Shown here: piece by piece, positions 32,100-39,480 of the stretch
How the letters are laid out: every line of letters begins with the position of its first letter
Position numbering within the stretch: position 1 is the stretch's first letter
Virus record (IMG/VR): IMGVR_UViG_3300048042_000182
Coordinates: 1 to 41,979 of that record
Length of the DNA stretch: 41,979 nucleotides
From: a virus
Reading direction: 5' to 3' (one strand)
Made by a program: the position numbers and the translations under genes
Notes under the pieces: generated by a model
What the model was told of the DNA's origin: nothing
Database searches by the model: none
Seen by the model: the letters and a program-made list of their open reading frames with translations, nothing else

Positions 32100-32297
32100 T
32101 TGGCAAACACACGCAAACTGCAAAACGAAATAGACCGCATCCGCCGTGAATCGGACGCCCTGCTGGTGCTCATCATCCAGCCGGATTGGGGCTATATCTC
32201 GACTGACCCCAGACTCGCCCCAAAGGATGCAATCGAAACCCTTCGCAACGAGATCCCGAGCCTTGCGGACTACCTGCAAAAGAAAGCGGCACGATGA
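32100..32297 (+). CDS. Small early protein with TTG start
   Basis: A 65-residue protein. GGAGG at 32090-32094 stands 5 bases before TTG 32100, better than any upstream ATG in this frame, whose leader lies in the preceding gene. Helical core NTRKLQNEIDRIRRESDALL, then DWGYISTDPRLAPKDAIE. Unknown family. Confidence 0.55.
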   Translation: MANTRKLQNEIDRIRRESDALLVLIIQPDWGYISTDPRLAPKDAIETLRNEIPSLADYLQKKAAR

Positions 32298-32800
32298 CCA
32301 AGCAAGTCAAGAACGTCCCTCCCGACCCACGCCACTCCATTGTGAAGGGCCTGCTCGGTGCTTACTGGCTGCGCGAGAATCCCTCGATTCCGTCGCTGCC
32401 CTGGGGACCGGCCGATGCCGGTGCGCTTGGACAGTTCCTTCGCGCCAATCCGGACCTGGTCACCGAGATCGTAGCAACTTGCCTGGATAATCGTCTGCGC
32501 AGCGAAGACCACGCTCCGGCCGAGCGGGTGCATCGCTGGATCGGCGATCTGCTGCGCTATGCCAGCGGCCCGCTCAACAAATTCAAGCAGCCCATGCGCG
32601 ACTCAGCTCTCTCGGCCGAAGCCTCTGTGGGTTCTTACAAGCCTGGCAAGACCTGGGGCGCGCCACTCCCCGAGGAGACCATCCGGCAGTTCATGGGTGA
32701 GGAGTGGTTCGAGCGCGCGTGCAAGCGCCTGAAGTCCGACCCCTCGAAGCTCAATGAAACAGAGCGCAGATGCCTCCGCGATGAAGGGATGCTGGCGTAA
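32294..32800 (+). CDS. Unknown early protein
   Basis: A 168-residue protein. Its core (WIGDLLRYASGPLNKFKQPM, EEWFERACKRLKSDPSKLNE) is helical and charged. It ends the stretch of overlapping early genes; a 59-bp gap without gene follows, with AGAGGAG before the next ATG. Family not recognised. Confidence 0.52.
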   Translation: MTKQVKNVPPDPRHSIVKGLLGAYWLRENPSIPSLPWGPADAGALGQFLRANPDLVTEIVATCLDNRLRSEDHAPAERVHRWIGDLLRYASGPLNKFKQPMRDSALSAEASVGSYKPGKTWGAPLPEETIRQFMGEEWFERACKRLKSDPSKLNETERRCLRDEGMLA

Positions 32801-32859
32801 CGGGCCCAGCAGTTAAACCGCTGTGACTACGGTACTCGCGCACTAAGAGGAGCACGCCA

Positions 32860-33114
32860 ATGACAGGGCCGTTTATCGAAGACCGCAACACTGAGTTTCT
32901 CGTGTGCTGCTACTGCCATCGAATTGTGGCGGTCGGCGCTCTAGCTGAAGATGGAACCCCGCTTGCGGCTGATCACATGCGAAAGGTAGAGGCATCCGAA
33001 AAGTTAACGTTTCGCGGACGCTCTATTTCAAAGATCAAATGTTCGGGATCACTTCGCGAGGGGTTCTGCAAGGAGCAAAACAAAGTACGGAATTCGCATT
33101 CAGGAAGCTTGTGA
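32860..33114 (+). CDS. Small Cys-rich protein 5
   Basis: An 84-residue protein with VCCYCHRI near residues 15-22 and KCSGS and FCKEQ later, compatible with a metal site. AGAGGAG stands 9-10 bases before the ATG. It overlaps the next start by one base. Unknown family. Confidence 0.5.
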   Translation: MTGPFIEDRNTEFLVCCYCHRIVAVGALAEDGTPLAADHMRKVEASEKLTFRGRSISKIKCSGSLREGFCKEQNKVRNSHSGSL

Positions 33115-33398
33115 TGTGGAAGATGCGGAGACTGCTGGCATGGGAACATCCCCAACTGTGGCACCTACAGGTTGATGAATCCAACGGGTACTACAGGACT
33201 GCTTGCGGCTTGCGTTTCGGAGTAGCGGGAAGTGCGACCAAATCAACCGTTCCCGCTGGAGCTTGCAGTAAATGCCTACGGGCAACACAGGCATCGTCGC
33301 GATGGGAACGGCGGCACATAAGAGGAACAACACACAGGGGAGAAAGCGGGACATGGAATACCGAAGGCAATGTCAGCGGATGGGGTGCAAGAACCTAA
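33114..33398 (+). CDS. Small Cys-rich protein 6
   Basis: A 94-residue protein starting at ATG 33114, overlapping the previous stop by one base; AGGAAG lies just upstream. ACGLRFG and ACSKCLRA make a possible zinc site (Cys at about residues 31, 50 and 53). The C-terminal third is polar and overlaps the next gene by 46 bases in another frame, so its last part may not be constrained. Confidence 0.45.
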   Translation: MWKMRRLLAWEHPQLWHLQVDESNGYYRTACGLRFGVAGSATKSTVPAGACSKCLRATQASSRWERRHIRGTTHRGESGTWNTEGNVSGWGART

Positions 33399-33529
33399 TC
33401 GATCCAAAGCGCAGACTGCAGAAATTCTGCTCGGACGCGTGCAGGCAAAAGGACGGCCGAGAAATGCGGAAGCTCCGGGCGCCCATTCTCTGCGACCACT
33501 GTAAGCAAGCTCTCAACAAGAAGGACTAG
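33353..33529 (+). CDS. FCS-like zinc-finger protein 7
   Basis: A 58-residue protein starting at ATG 33353 (GGGGAGAAAGC upstream). CQRMGC, FCSDACRQK and CDHC make a compact zinc-binding domain; the RRLQKFCSDACRQKDG stretch resembles FCS-type fingers of phage proteins. A nucleic-acid or protein-binding role is likely, target unknown. Confidence 0.58.
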   Translation: MEYRRQCQRMGCKNLIDPKRRLQKFCSDACRQKDGREMRKLRAPILCDHCKQALNKKD

Positions 33530-33531
33530 CC

Positions 33532-34044
33532 ATGCAGATTACCAAACCACAACTCGGCCGACTCCAAACCCTCTACGCGCAGTTCGCCCGCCGCGAGATC
33601 GGCGTAGGCGTCTCGCGCGCCGCGCGGATCGCCTGGGCGACAGAGCGGCTGCACAAGAGCGTGAGCAGCTTCAGTGACCTGACGATGGAGGATGCCGGCT
33701 GGCTGATCGACCAGCTCCAGCAGCAGCTCGGCATCAAGGCGCCACTCAAGAGCCGCCCTGACCGCGACCAGGCGCGCCGCGCCGGCCTCGACGGCCGCAA
33801 GGATGGTGCAGAGTTCGCAGCTGCTCCGCAGATGGCCACAGCGCAGGATCTGCGCCGCATCCAGGCTATGATCTCTCAGCTTGGCTGGAGCCATGACACC
33901 TACGCCAACTTCATCGCCTCGCAGCGCAGCCCGCTCGCCAAGCGCGCCGACAAGCAGATCCGCACCACCGCCGACGCCAACAAGGTTTGGTGGGCACTCA
34001 AGCGCATCGCCCAACAGAAGGGCGTGTGGAGGAAGACCGCATGA
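33532..34044 (+). CDS. GemA-like (DUF1018) regulatory protein
   Basis: A 170-residue protein. Residues about 1-75 are helical; residues about 100-168 read QMATAQDLRRIQAMISQLGW and HDTYANFIASQRSPLAKRAD followed by ANKVWWALKRI, which resembles the second half of DUF1018 (GemA, Mu gp16) proteins. GemA acts on gyrase expression and host regulation in Mu. Resemblance is moderate. AAGGA stands upstream; the stop overlaps the next ATG (ATGA). Confidence 0.55.
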   Translation: MQITKPQLGRLQTLYAQFARREIGVGVSRAARIAWATERLHKSVSSFSDLTMEDAGWLIDQLQQQLGIKAPLKSRPDRDQARRAGLDGRKDGAEFAAAPQMATAQDLRRIQAMISQLGWSHDTYANFIASQRSPLAKRADKQIRTTADANKVWWALKRIAQQKGVWRKTA

Positions 34045-34577
34045 TTCCACACTTCAGCGCAGATCAACTAATTCTGCCCTTCGCCGAAAAGGAATACGTC
34101 AATGTGAACCGGACGGCCCGGATACTCGGTGTTGGCATCACCACCGTCTATCGGCTAGCCAGGCTGCAGGATAAAACGGGACACACTTTGCTGACCCTCG
34201 TCGAGTATCGTCCCCAGGCGCGCAAGCGGATTCTCTATTCGTCGATCGTGCGGTTCTGCGACAGCTTGCGTACGCGCTATGGCATCGAGGACCGCAGGCC
34301 CAAACTCGATCACCCGATGTTCCGGCACCGTGACGAGGATCTGCTCCCATTCCCGTTGAGCGACACAATCGGCAGCATTGAAGCGCTGAGCGCGCTGGGG
34401 CATGAAGACACCCGGCCACTCGTCTGCCTCATCGAAGAGGGGCGCTTTGACGCCTACCAAATCATGCGCGAATCTCCCTGGAGGATCTCGCGCGGCTCCT
34501 TCAAGGCATTCTTGGCCTCCACACGCGACCGCGAACTCGCCACACAGCGCAATTTCACCACCGCAATCCATTCATAA
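34041..34577 (+). CDS. Double HTH DNA-binding protein (excisionase-type folds)
   Basis: A 178-residue protein with two MerR/excisionase-type segments: residues about 18-45 (YVNVNRTARILGVGITTVYR) and about 120-165 (VCLIEEGRFDAYQIMRE, then SPWRISRGSFKAFLAS). The second carries the helix-wing-helix pattern ending in SFKAFL that is typical of HTH_17 proteins. No Mor/C-type activator is seen elsewhere in the prophage, so this and the winged-helix early protein are the best candidates for a late-gene activator. ATGA overlap with the GemA-like gene. Confidence 0.6.
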   Translation: MIPHFSADQLILPFAEKEYVNVNRTARILGVGITTVYRLARLQDKTGHTLLTLVEYRPQARKRILYSSIVRFCDSLRTRYGIEDRRPKLDHPMFRHRDEDLLPFPLSDTIGSIEALSALGHEDTRPLVCLIEEGRFDAYQIMRESPWRISRGSFKAFLASTRDRELATQRNFTTAIHS

Positions 34578-34602
34578 GCCTCCCGCGCGTGAAGATGCCT
34601 TC

Positions 34603-34995
34603 ATGGCATCTATTTCTATCGCCTCTATCTCCATTCCTAATTGGGATCTCAGCTCTGACGTTGCACTACGTATCTATGCGCTCCAGAGCTTCATCGCCGC
34701 AGACGGCACCATGATGGCGGCCGGCGTTCCCAGCGAAGACTCCTCGCAAAACGACAACTTCTTTGAGAGCGTACCCTGCACGCTGACAGGGACCACGCTG
34801 GCGATCGCCGCGTGCACGCTCGAATCCACCACTGACTCGCAGGACAATCCGAGCGCTCAGTACGGGGCCTACTTCTTCACCACCGAAGGGCAGCGCCTTG
34901 GAACCTTTGCCGAGTTCGCGACCTTCTCGCTGCCACCAGCGCCGACCAGCACCACCTGGAACGCCATCGCCATCGCACAAAAGGGAGCACTATGA
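34603..34995 (+). CDS. Small fibre-associated protein
   Basis: A 130-residue protein rich in Ser, Thr and Ala with beta-like segments (SVPCTLTGTTLAIAACTLES, GAYFFTTEGQRLGTFAEFAT). It directly precedes the long fibre gene and overlaps it by ATGA. It is probably a structural or connecting protein of the fibre module. The ribosome site is weak; the ATG 34603 is the first one after the previous gene. Confidence 0.55.
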   Translation: MASISIASISIPNWDLSSDVALRIYALQSFIAADGTMMAAGVPSEDSSQNDNFFESVPCTLTGTTLAIAACTLESTTDSQDNPSAQYGAYFFTTEGQRLGTFAEFATFSLPPAPTSTTWNAIAIAQKGAL

Positions 34996-37900
34996 AGCGC
35001 CTGTTGATTGCAGTACTGCTGTTTTGCAGCGCATCCATCTATGCGCAGAACACCGTCGTAACGGCCACCAATTTCGTGGACGGCGGCGCGAACAAGATAC
35101 AGTCCGGCAGAATCACCATGCTGCCGACCGATATCAATGGCAACCCAATCAACGCCTCGCTGGGCACATCTGCTGGGCTCATGCTGCCGCGCGCGGCCGT
35201 TTGCCTCATCGCGAACGGCGCGATCACCACGACGCCCACGGGCGGCGTCTGCACGGTGCTGGATACCTCGCTTACTAACTCCTCCCACTTCTGCTATAGG
35301 ACGACAGTGATCGACACGGTCACGCAATGGACAGCGCCCGTCATGGCGTGCGTGCAGCCGACAGGATCGACCTGGACCTTTGATACCTATGTTCCGCCAG
35401 CAGCTCCTACGGCCCAGGTAGTTGTAGGCCCGACAGGTGCGGCAGGACCTGCATGCTCCACCGGCACCGGCACATGCAACATGACCGTGCCAATCGTACT
35501 TCCGGCGAATCCAACGACCGCCTTGCAAGCTGCCACAAAGCAATATGTGGACTCCGCAACAGCGCCTCTGCTCCCCGCAAATGGCGTGACAACTACGCCT
35601 GGAGGCGGTCTTCAAGCAAGCACCGTCGTGGCTGGCGCTGCGACGGTGAGCGGACCGCTGTCTCAGACCGTCACAAACCCTCCCGCGATTCCGACAGGGT
35701 CGCTCTCGTTTTATGGGATGTATCATGCGCTCACGTTCAATGGGCCTGAATTCGTGCAAAGTGTATGCACATCAACGTGGTGCTCAGAAGGTAAGGGAAT
35801 ATCGAAATCTAGCGTGGTGGTAACTTCACCCGGTTGGAATCGAGGATCTTTCTCCGGATTCACTACGCCCCCCCAAGGTGGCTGGAGTGAGCGAGGAATC
35901 CACTATTCTACCATCACAAATTATGGAACCGGCCAACTCATCGACTATGCCTTCAAAACTCAGGCTGGCGTTGGAGATTTTCAAGGCATCTACGATGTAA
36001 TGTGGGATTATGGCGAAGGCTTGGCTCCAACAGATGAAGGATTTTCTTATTTTGGCTCTCAAGGCGGGGAATCGCCCACTGCCAATGCTGCCTCTGTAGC
36101 TCTCGGTGGTTTTGGAACAGTGTCACTGTCGGTGACGTGCCCGAGCACAAATGATTGCAACTTTGGCGGCAGCCGCTATCTCCTCGACCTCTCTCAACCT
36201 GTTGCGGCGGGATATGCTACAGGGTATGCAAGCTCCCAGCATTTCTTTGGAAGTTCGACGGCTATTCTTCCTGGGGCAACCGCTGAAACTCCAGAACAGT
36301 ACACGGCGGTCATCACGAGTGGCACAGTCACACCTTCGGTAGCGTGGGGTACGCTAGTCAGCGATCTACTCACCCCAATTAGCGACCCTGTAGGTACAGG
36401 GACAACCGCTGAGGTCGCAACCGTTACCATGGCGGGAGGCAGCGGTAGCGCAGTCACGACATCGACTCTCGCGTGCTTTGCTGGAACATTTCACGAGCAA
36501 GCGTACCCCGCGAGTGTTTCGTGGAACAGCGGGACTAGTACACTTACTGCCACGTTTAACCTTCGCCAACCGCACGAGCACGGAAGTTATGTCTACTTCG
36601 GGGGAATGTGCGGCGATTACGTGGTGTTCACTGCGAACATCTCCGATGGCTTGCGGTACCCTGTGGACGTGTTAGGCGCTATCGACGCAACGCATCTAGT
36701 GACGCGCGCCTTTGCATTTGGACAAAACCCGTCGTTAGTACCGTCTAGTTATGGTAATACCCTGTTCATGGCCACGGGGGCCACGGGGCTAAGTCGCTCG
36801 GGCTCAACGGTTGCCATGCATATTGGCTTGTGGTCAGGAAATCTACCCTACTACAACGGTGCATCAAAACTGTTCATTTCTGGTGACGCCACGGGAAAGT
36901 TCAATGGTCTGTGCACGGCTGCGACTTACGCTACAGCAACCAGCACTCTTACCTGCACGCAGGCAGGCACGAGTGGTGACACATCCACTGCGGCCACGAT
37001 TGCAGTGGGTGACAATGCCTATGGTAACGTCGATTTCACGATTTACCCCGGCGCAGAAGTCCTCAGTTCCGACAATTTGCAACAGAACATTCTCGCAAGT
37101 CCGAGTGTGCGAACTGGTAATTTGAATGTTGAACCTAACAACACGACTTGGGGCATAGGCGACTCTGTCGAGGAAGAGCACGCAACCGTCAGAGCGTACC
37201 ATACGCAAAACCTTAGCTTGAGCGTACATAATCCCGGTCAAGTTGGCACCGCAAACGCACTGCTTGAGGGGATCAAGCTTAATTGGGGCGGGTCTGGCAT
37301 AACTGGAAATGGCTATGGACCCAACCATGGATCTGGCAATAACGCCATGAACATCTCTAACGGTGCACCAGTTACGAATTATCAATACTATGGTGGCGTT
37401 CAACCGCCTCCAAATGGATTTTCATTCATTGGACCTGTTGGCCAGCTTATTGGTAATAGTCCTGCGTACGGTTCTTATGGTCTGTATTACTCCGCTCCCT
37501 TCACGGCTACCGTTGGTGGAGTAACTGTCGGTGGGGTCAATGATCCTAACTTCTTCTATTCTCCCCTTGTCATGACCGGGGCGGCAGGACTCGACACTTT
37601 TACGTATACGCCATTTAATGACACCTTAAAATTGGTGATGAATAGTGCAAGTGGCGGCTGCACATTCACGTTCGCTCCAACCGGATACTCCAATTCTGGT
37701 AGTGGATGTATCTCTAGTCCCTATATTACTGATCAGTCGTCACCACAATCTATTGCTGGTGGTTCAAACGCAAATGGCACTGTATATACTTCGTGGAGTG
37801 CTTATGCACCACTCCCTGAATGGGATCAGTGGGTTCCTACGTCAACAGGGTACTGGTGGGAAACTGGATGGGCTGCTGATACTGGCGGTGGATTTTCAAT

Positions 37901-38312
37901 CATGCAAAATGCTGCTCCAACTTCAAATAAAGCACCGTATCAGGTTGTTAGTCGTAGGACATGGAGCTTTTACAATAACGTAACCAACACTGCGAATAAC
38001 TATGATGTTACGTTGAAAGCTCAAAACGAAAGTAGCTCAAGTACTAAGACGTTTTGTTTGGGCAACTGCACACTTGCAGCGACAAGCCAACTGCCTCTCG
38101 TCGGGACCGCGACCACAACTGCAAGCGCCTCTGATTCTGTTGCAGTGCCTGGACTCACTTCAAGCGGGCACTGTGGAGCGCCAGCGGCTACCAATGCAAC
38201 TGCGGCAGGGCTAACCGGTGTCTACATTGGCGTGGCTGGCAGCGGCACAGTGACCCTTTACCATAGCGCGACGGCGGGTGGAACGTTCAATGTGATTTGC
38301 ACGCCGAACTAA
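34992..38312 (+). CDS. Tail-fibre-like protein with signal peptide
   Basis: A 1106-residue protein, the largest gene of the right arm. It begins with a typical Sec signal peptide (KR, hydrophobic core, SIYAQ). Residues about 140-160 include a collagen-like VVGPTGAAGPA, about 180-215 the fibre repeat ATKQYVDSA. The long middle, roughly 230-1010, is Gly/Ser/Thr/Asn/Tyr-rich beta structure; its DNA (about 35.7-38.05 kb) is clearly AT-richer than both flanks, which suggests an exchanged receptor-binding part. The last about 90 residues are again GC-rich and start SQLPLVGTATTTASASDS. A signal peptide is unexpected for a fibre assembled in the cytoplasm. It could be exported adhesin-like protein instead. 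Confidence 0.68.
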   Translation: MKRLLIAVLLFCSASIYAQNTVVTATNFVDGGANKIQSGRITMLPTDINGNPINASLGTSAGLMLPRAAVCLIANGAITTTPTGGVCTVLDTSLTNSSHFCYRTTVIDTVTQWTAPVMACVQPTGSTWTFDTYVPPAAPTAQVVVGPTGAAGPACSTGTGTCNMTVPIVLPANPTTALQAATKQYVDSATAPLLPANGVTTTPGGGLQASTVVAGAATVSGPLSQTVTNPPAIPTGSLSFYGMYHALTFNGPEFVQSVCTSTWCSEGKGISKSSVVVTSPGWNRGSFSGFTTPPQGGWSERGIHYSTITNYGTGQLIDYAFKTQAGVGDFQGIYDVMWDYGEGLAPTDEGFSYFGSQGGESPTANAASVALGGFGTVSLSVTCPSTNDCNFGGSRYLLDLSQPVAAGYATGYASSQHFFGSSTAILPGATAETPEQYTAVITSGTVTPSVAWGTLVSDLLTPISDPVGTGTTAEVATVTMAGGSGSAVTTSTLACFAGTFHEQAYPASVSWNSGTSTLTATFNLRQPHEHGSYVYFGGMCGDYVVFTANISDGLRYPVDVLGAIDATHLVTRAFAFGQNPSLVPSSYGNTLFMATGATGLSRSGSTVAMHIGLWSGNLPYYNGASKLFISGDATGKFNGLCTAATYATATSTLTCTQAGTSGDTSTAATIAVGDNAYGNVDFTIYPGAEVLSSDNLQQNILASPSVRTGNLNVEPNNTTWGIGDSVEEEHATVRAYHTQNLSLSVHNPGQVGTANALLEGIKLNWGGSGITGNGYGPNHGSGNNAMNISNGAPVTNYQYYGGVQPPPNGFSFIGPVGQLIGNSPAYGSYGLYYSAPFTATVGGVTVGGVNDPNFFYSPLVMTGAAGLDTFTYTPFNDTLKLVMNSASGGCTFTFAPTGYSNSGSGCISSPYITDQSSPQSIAGGSNANGTVYTSWSAYAPLPEWDQWVPTSTGYWWETGWAADTGGGFSIMQNAAPTSNKAPYQVVSRRTWSFYNNVTNTANNYDVTLKAQNESSSSTKTFCLGNCTLAATSQLPLVGTATTTASASDSVAVPGLTSSGHCGAPAATNATAAGLTGVYIGVAGSGTVTLYHSATAGGTFNVICTPN

Positions 38313-38352
38313 GTTGTATGCACTGCGGTGCCTGGGGAAACCCAAGGGATAG

Positions 38353-38380
38353 GGGTAGCGGCTCTGCAAGACCGCTACCC
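38353..38380 (+). terminator. Terminator-like hairpin after the fibre gene
   Basis: GGGTAGCGG and CCGCTACCC form a perfect 9-bp stem with a 10-base loop, followed by GTTTGGTTGTG. A smaller GNRA hairpin (TGGG-GAAA-CCCA) lies just before it, at about 38330-38343. The region 38313-38428 holds no gene. Confidence 0.6.
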
Positions 38381-38428
38381 GTTTGGTTGTGACCGGGCAC
38401 ACATTCGAAGGCCTATCTGGGACCTATC

Positions 38429-39439
38429 ATGTTCGACTTAACCATGGAAACCATCACAACTCAGATTGCCTATCTCGGTCCGGCCCTGAACGAGGGGATT
38501 ATGGACGTCAGAGACCTTGCGCCAGCTTTGATCGGTCTCAGCGACTATGTTCAGGATGCGAACCGGGTTCTCTACGGTGACGGAAACAAAGTGGAAGTCC
38601 AAGTCCACTCAAATTTCGAGCGCGGTTCGTTCATCGTCACGATCAGCATTCTCCACACCCCAATCCAAGCATTTGTACAGCTCTTCTCGAACCCGGCTGC
38701 GTCAGCGTTGGCGAATTTACTGGGGCATCTCGGCCTGATACCGCTTGCGACTGGATATAGCTTGATAGGGCTGATCAAGGCCCTTAAGGGCAAACTCATC
38801 AAGCCAGCCGAGGGAGACAAGACAAAGGTCGAGATAGTCATTGATGGGAAGAAAGTGACCATCGAGATTGACAACGACTTGCTGAAGCTTTACAACAGCC
38901 CAACCGTGAGGGAGGCAGCGCGAAGGATGCTCGAACCTCTCCGCCGTGAAGGCTTTGACGAATTTCAGACAAGACATAATGAAAAGCCGGTCGAGTCTGT
39001 AGCTGCAGATGAAATTGGTTACTTCGATTTCAAGCCCGAAGGAGACTCCCCTTTAACCCAGGATCGACAGGTGGTACTTGAGATCGTTAAGCCATCGTTC
39101 AGACGGCACCTTGCATGGAATTTGGCGGAGGGTGAGTCTGATTTTTCGGCACACATCGAAGATCCAGACTTCTGGTCAGATGTGGATAAGCGGACCGATC
39201 TATTCGGAGCTGGGGACTCGCTGCGCGCCACCTTGCATGAAGAGGTGCAAAAGAAGCAGGAAGGCGGTTTCAGGGTGCAGAGGACGATCACAAAGGTCCT
39301 TGGTGTAATTCGCCCTGAGAAGCCCTCACAGCGTCCACTTTTTGATGTGCCCAAGACGGATGAACCAGAGAAAACTCCGAAGGATTCCGGTCCTTTGACC
39401 AAGCCCAACCGGAGTCGACAGGTGCGGTGGCTCCAATGA
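38429..39439 (+). CDS. Cargo protein of unknown function with central hydrophobic region
   Basis: A 336-residue protein near the right end. Residues 1-60 include GIMDVRDLAPALIGLSDYVQ and NRVLYGDGNKVEVQV, then FERGSFIVTISI, a pattern I have seen in uncharacterised proteins of many bacteria but cannot name. Residues about 75-135 contain two hydrophobic segments that could span a membrane. The C-terminal half is soluble, charged, with a beta-rich domain and a basic tail. Lying outside the operons, at the end of the phage, it looks like accessory cargo (moron); defence or superinfection exclusion is only a guess. An internal ATG at 38444 is an alternative start. Confidence 0.62.
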   Translation: MFDLTMETITTQIAYLGPALNEGIMDVRDLAPALIGLSDYVQDANRVLYGDGNKVEVQVHSNFERGSFIVTISILHTPIQAFVQLFSNPAASALANLLGHLGLIPLATGYSLIGLIKALKGKLIKPAEGDKTKVEIVIDGKKVTIEIDNDLLKLYNSPTVREAARRMLEPLRREGFDEFQTRHNEKPVESVAADEIGYFDFKPEGDSPLTQDRQVVLEIVKPSFRRHLAWNLAEGESDFSAHIEDPDFWSDVDKRTDLFGAGDSLRATLHEEVQKKQEGGFRVQRTITKVLGVIRPEKPSQRPLFDVPKTDEPEKTPKDSGPLTKPNRSRQVRWLQ

Positions 39440-39450
39440 TGTACAAGTCA

Positions 39451-39474
39451 GCAGGCCGGATCTCTCCGGCCTGC
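39451..39474. terminator. Bidirectional hairpin between convergent cargo genes
   Basis: GCAGGCCGG-ATCTCT-CCGGCCTGC is a perfect 9-bp stem with a 6-base loop between the 39439 and 39481 gene ends. T runs are short, so efficiency is uncertain, but the position between convergent genes is typical. Confidence 0.65.
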
Positions 39475-39480
39475 GACGGT

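Noticed and set aside
38320-38380. tRNA-like structure behind the fibre gene
   Set aside because: The stem of 9 bp and 10-base loop look like an anticodon arm, but no acceptor, D and T arms in proper spacing are present.
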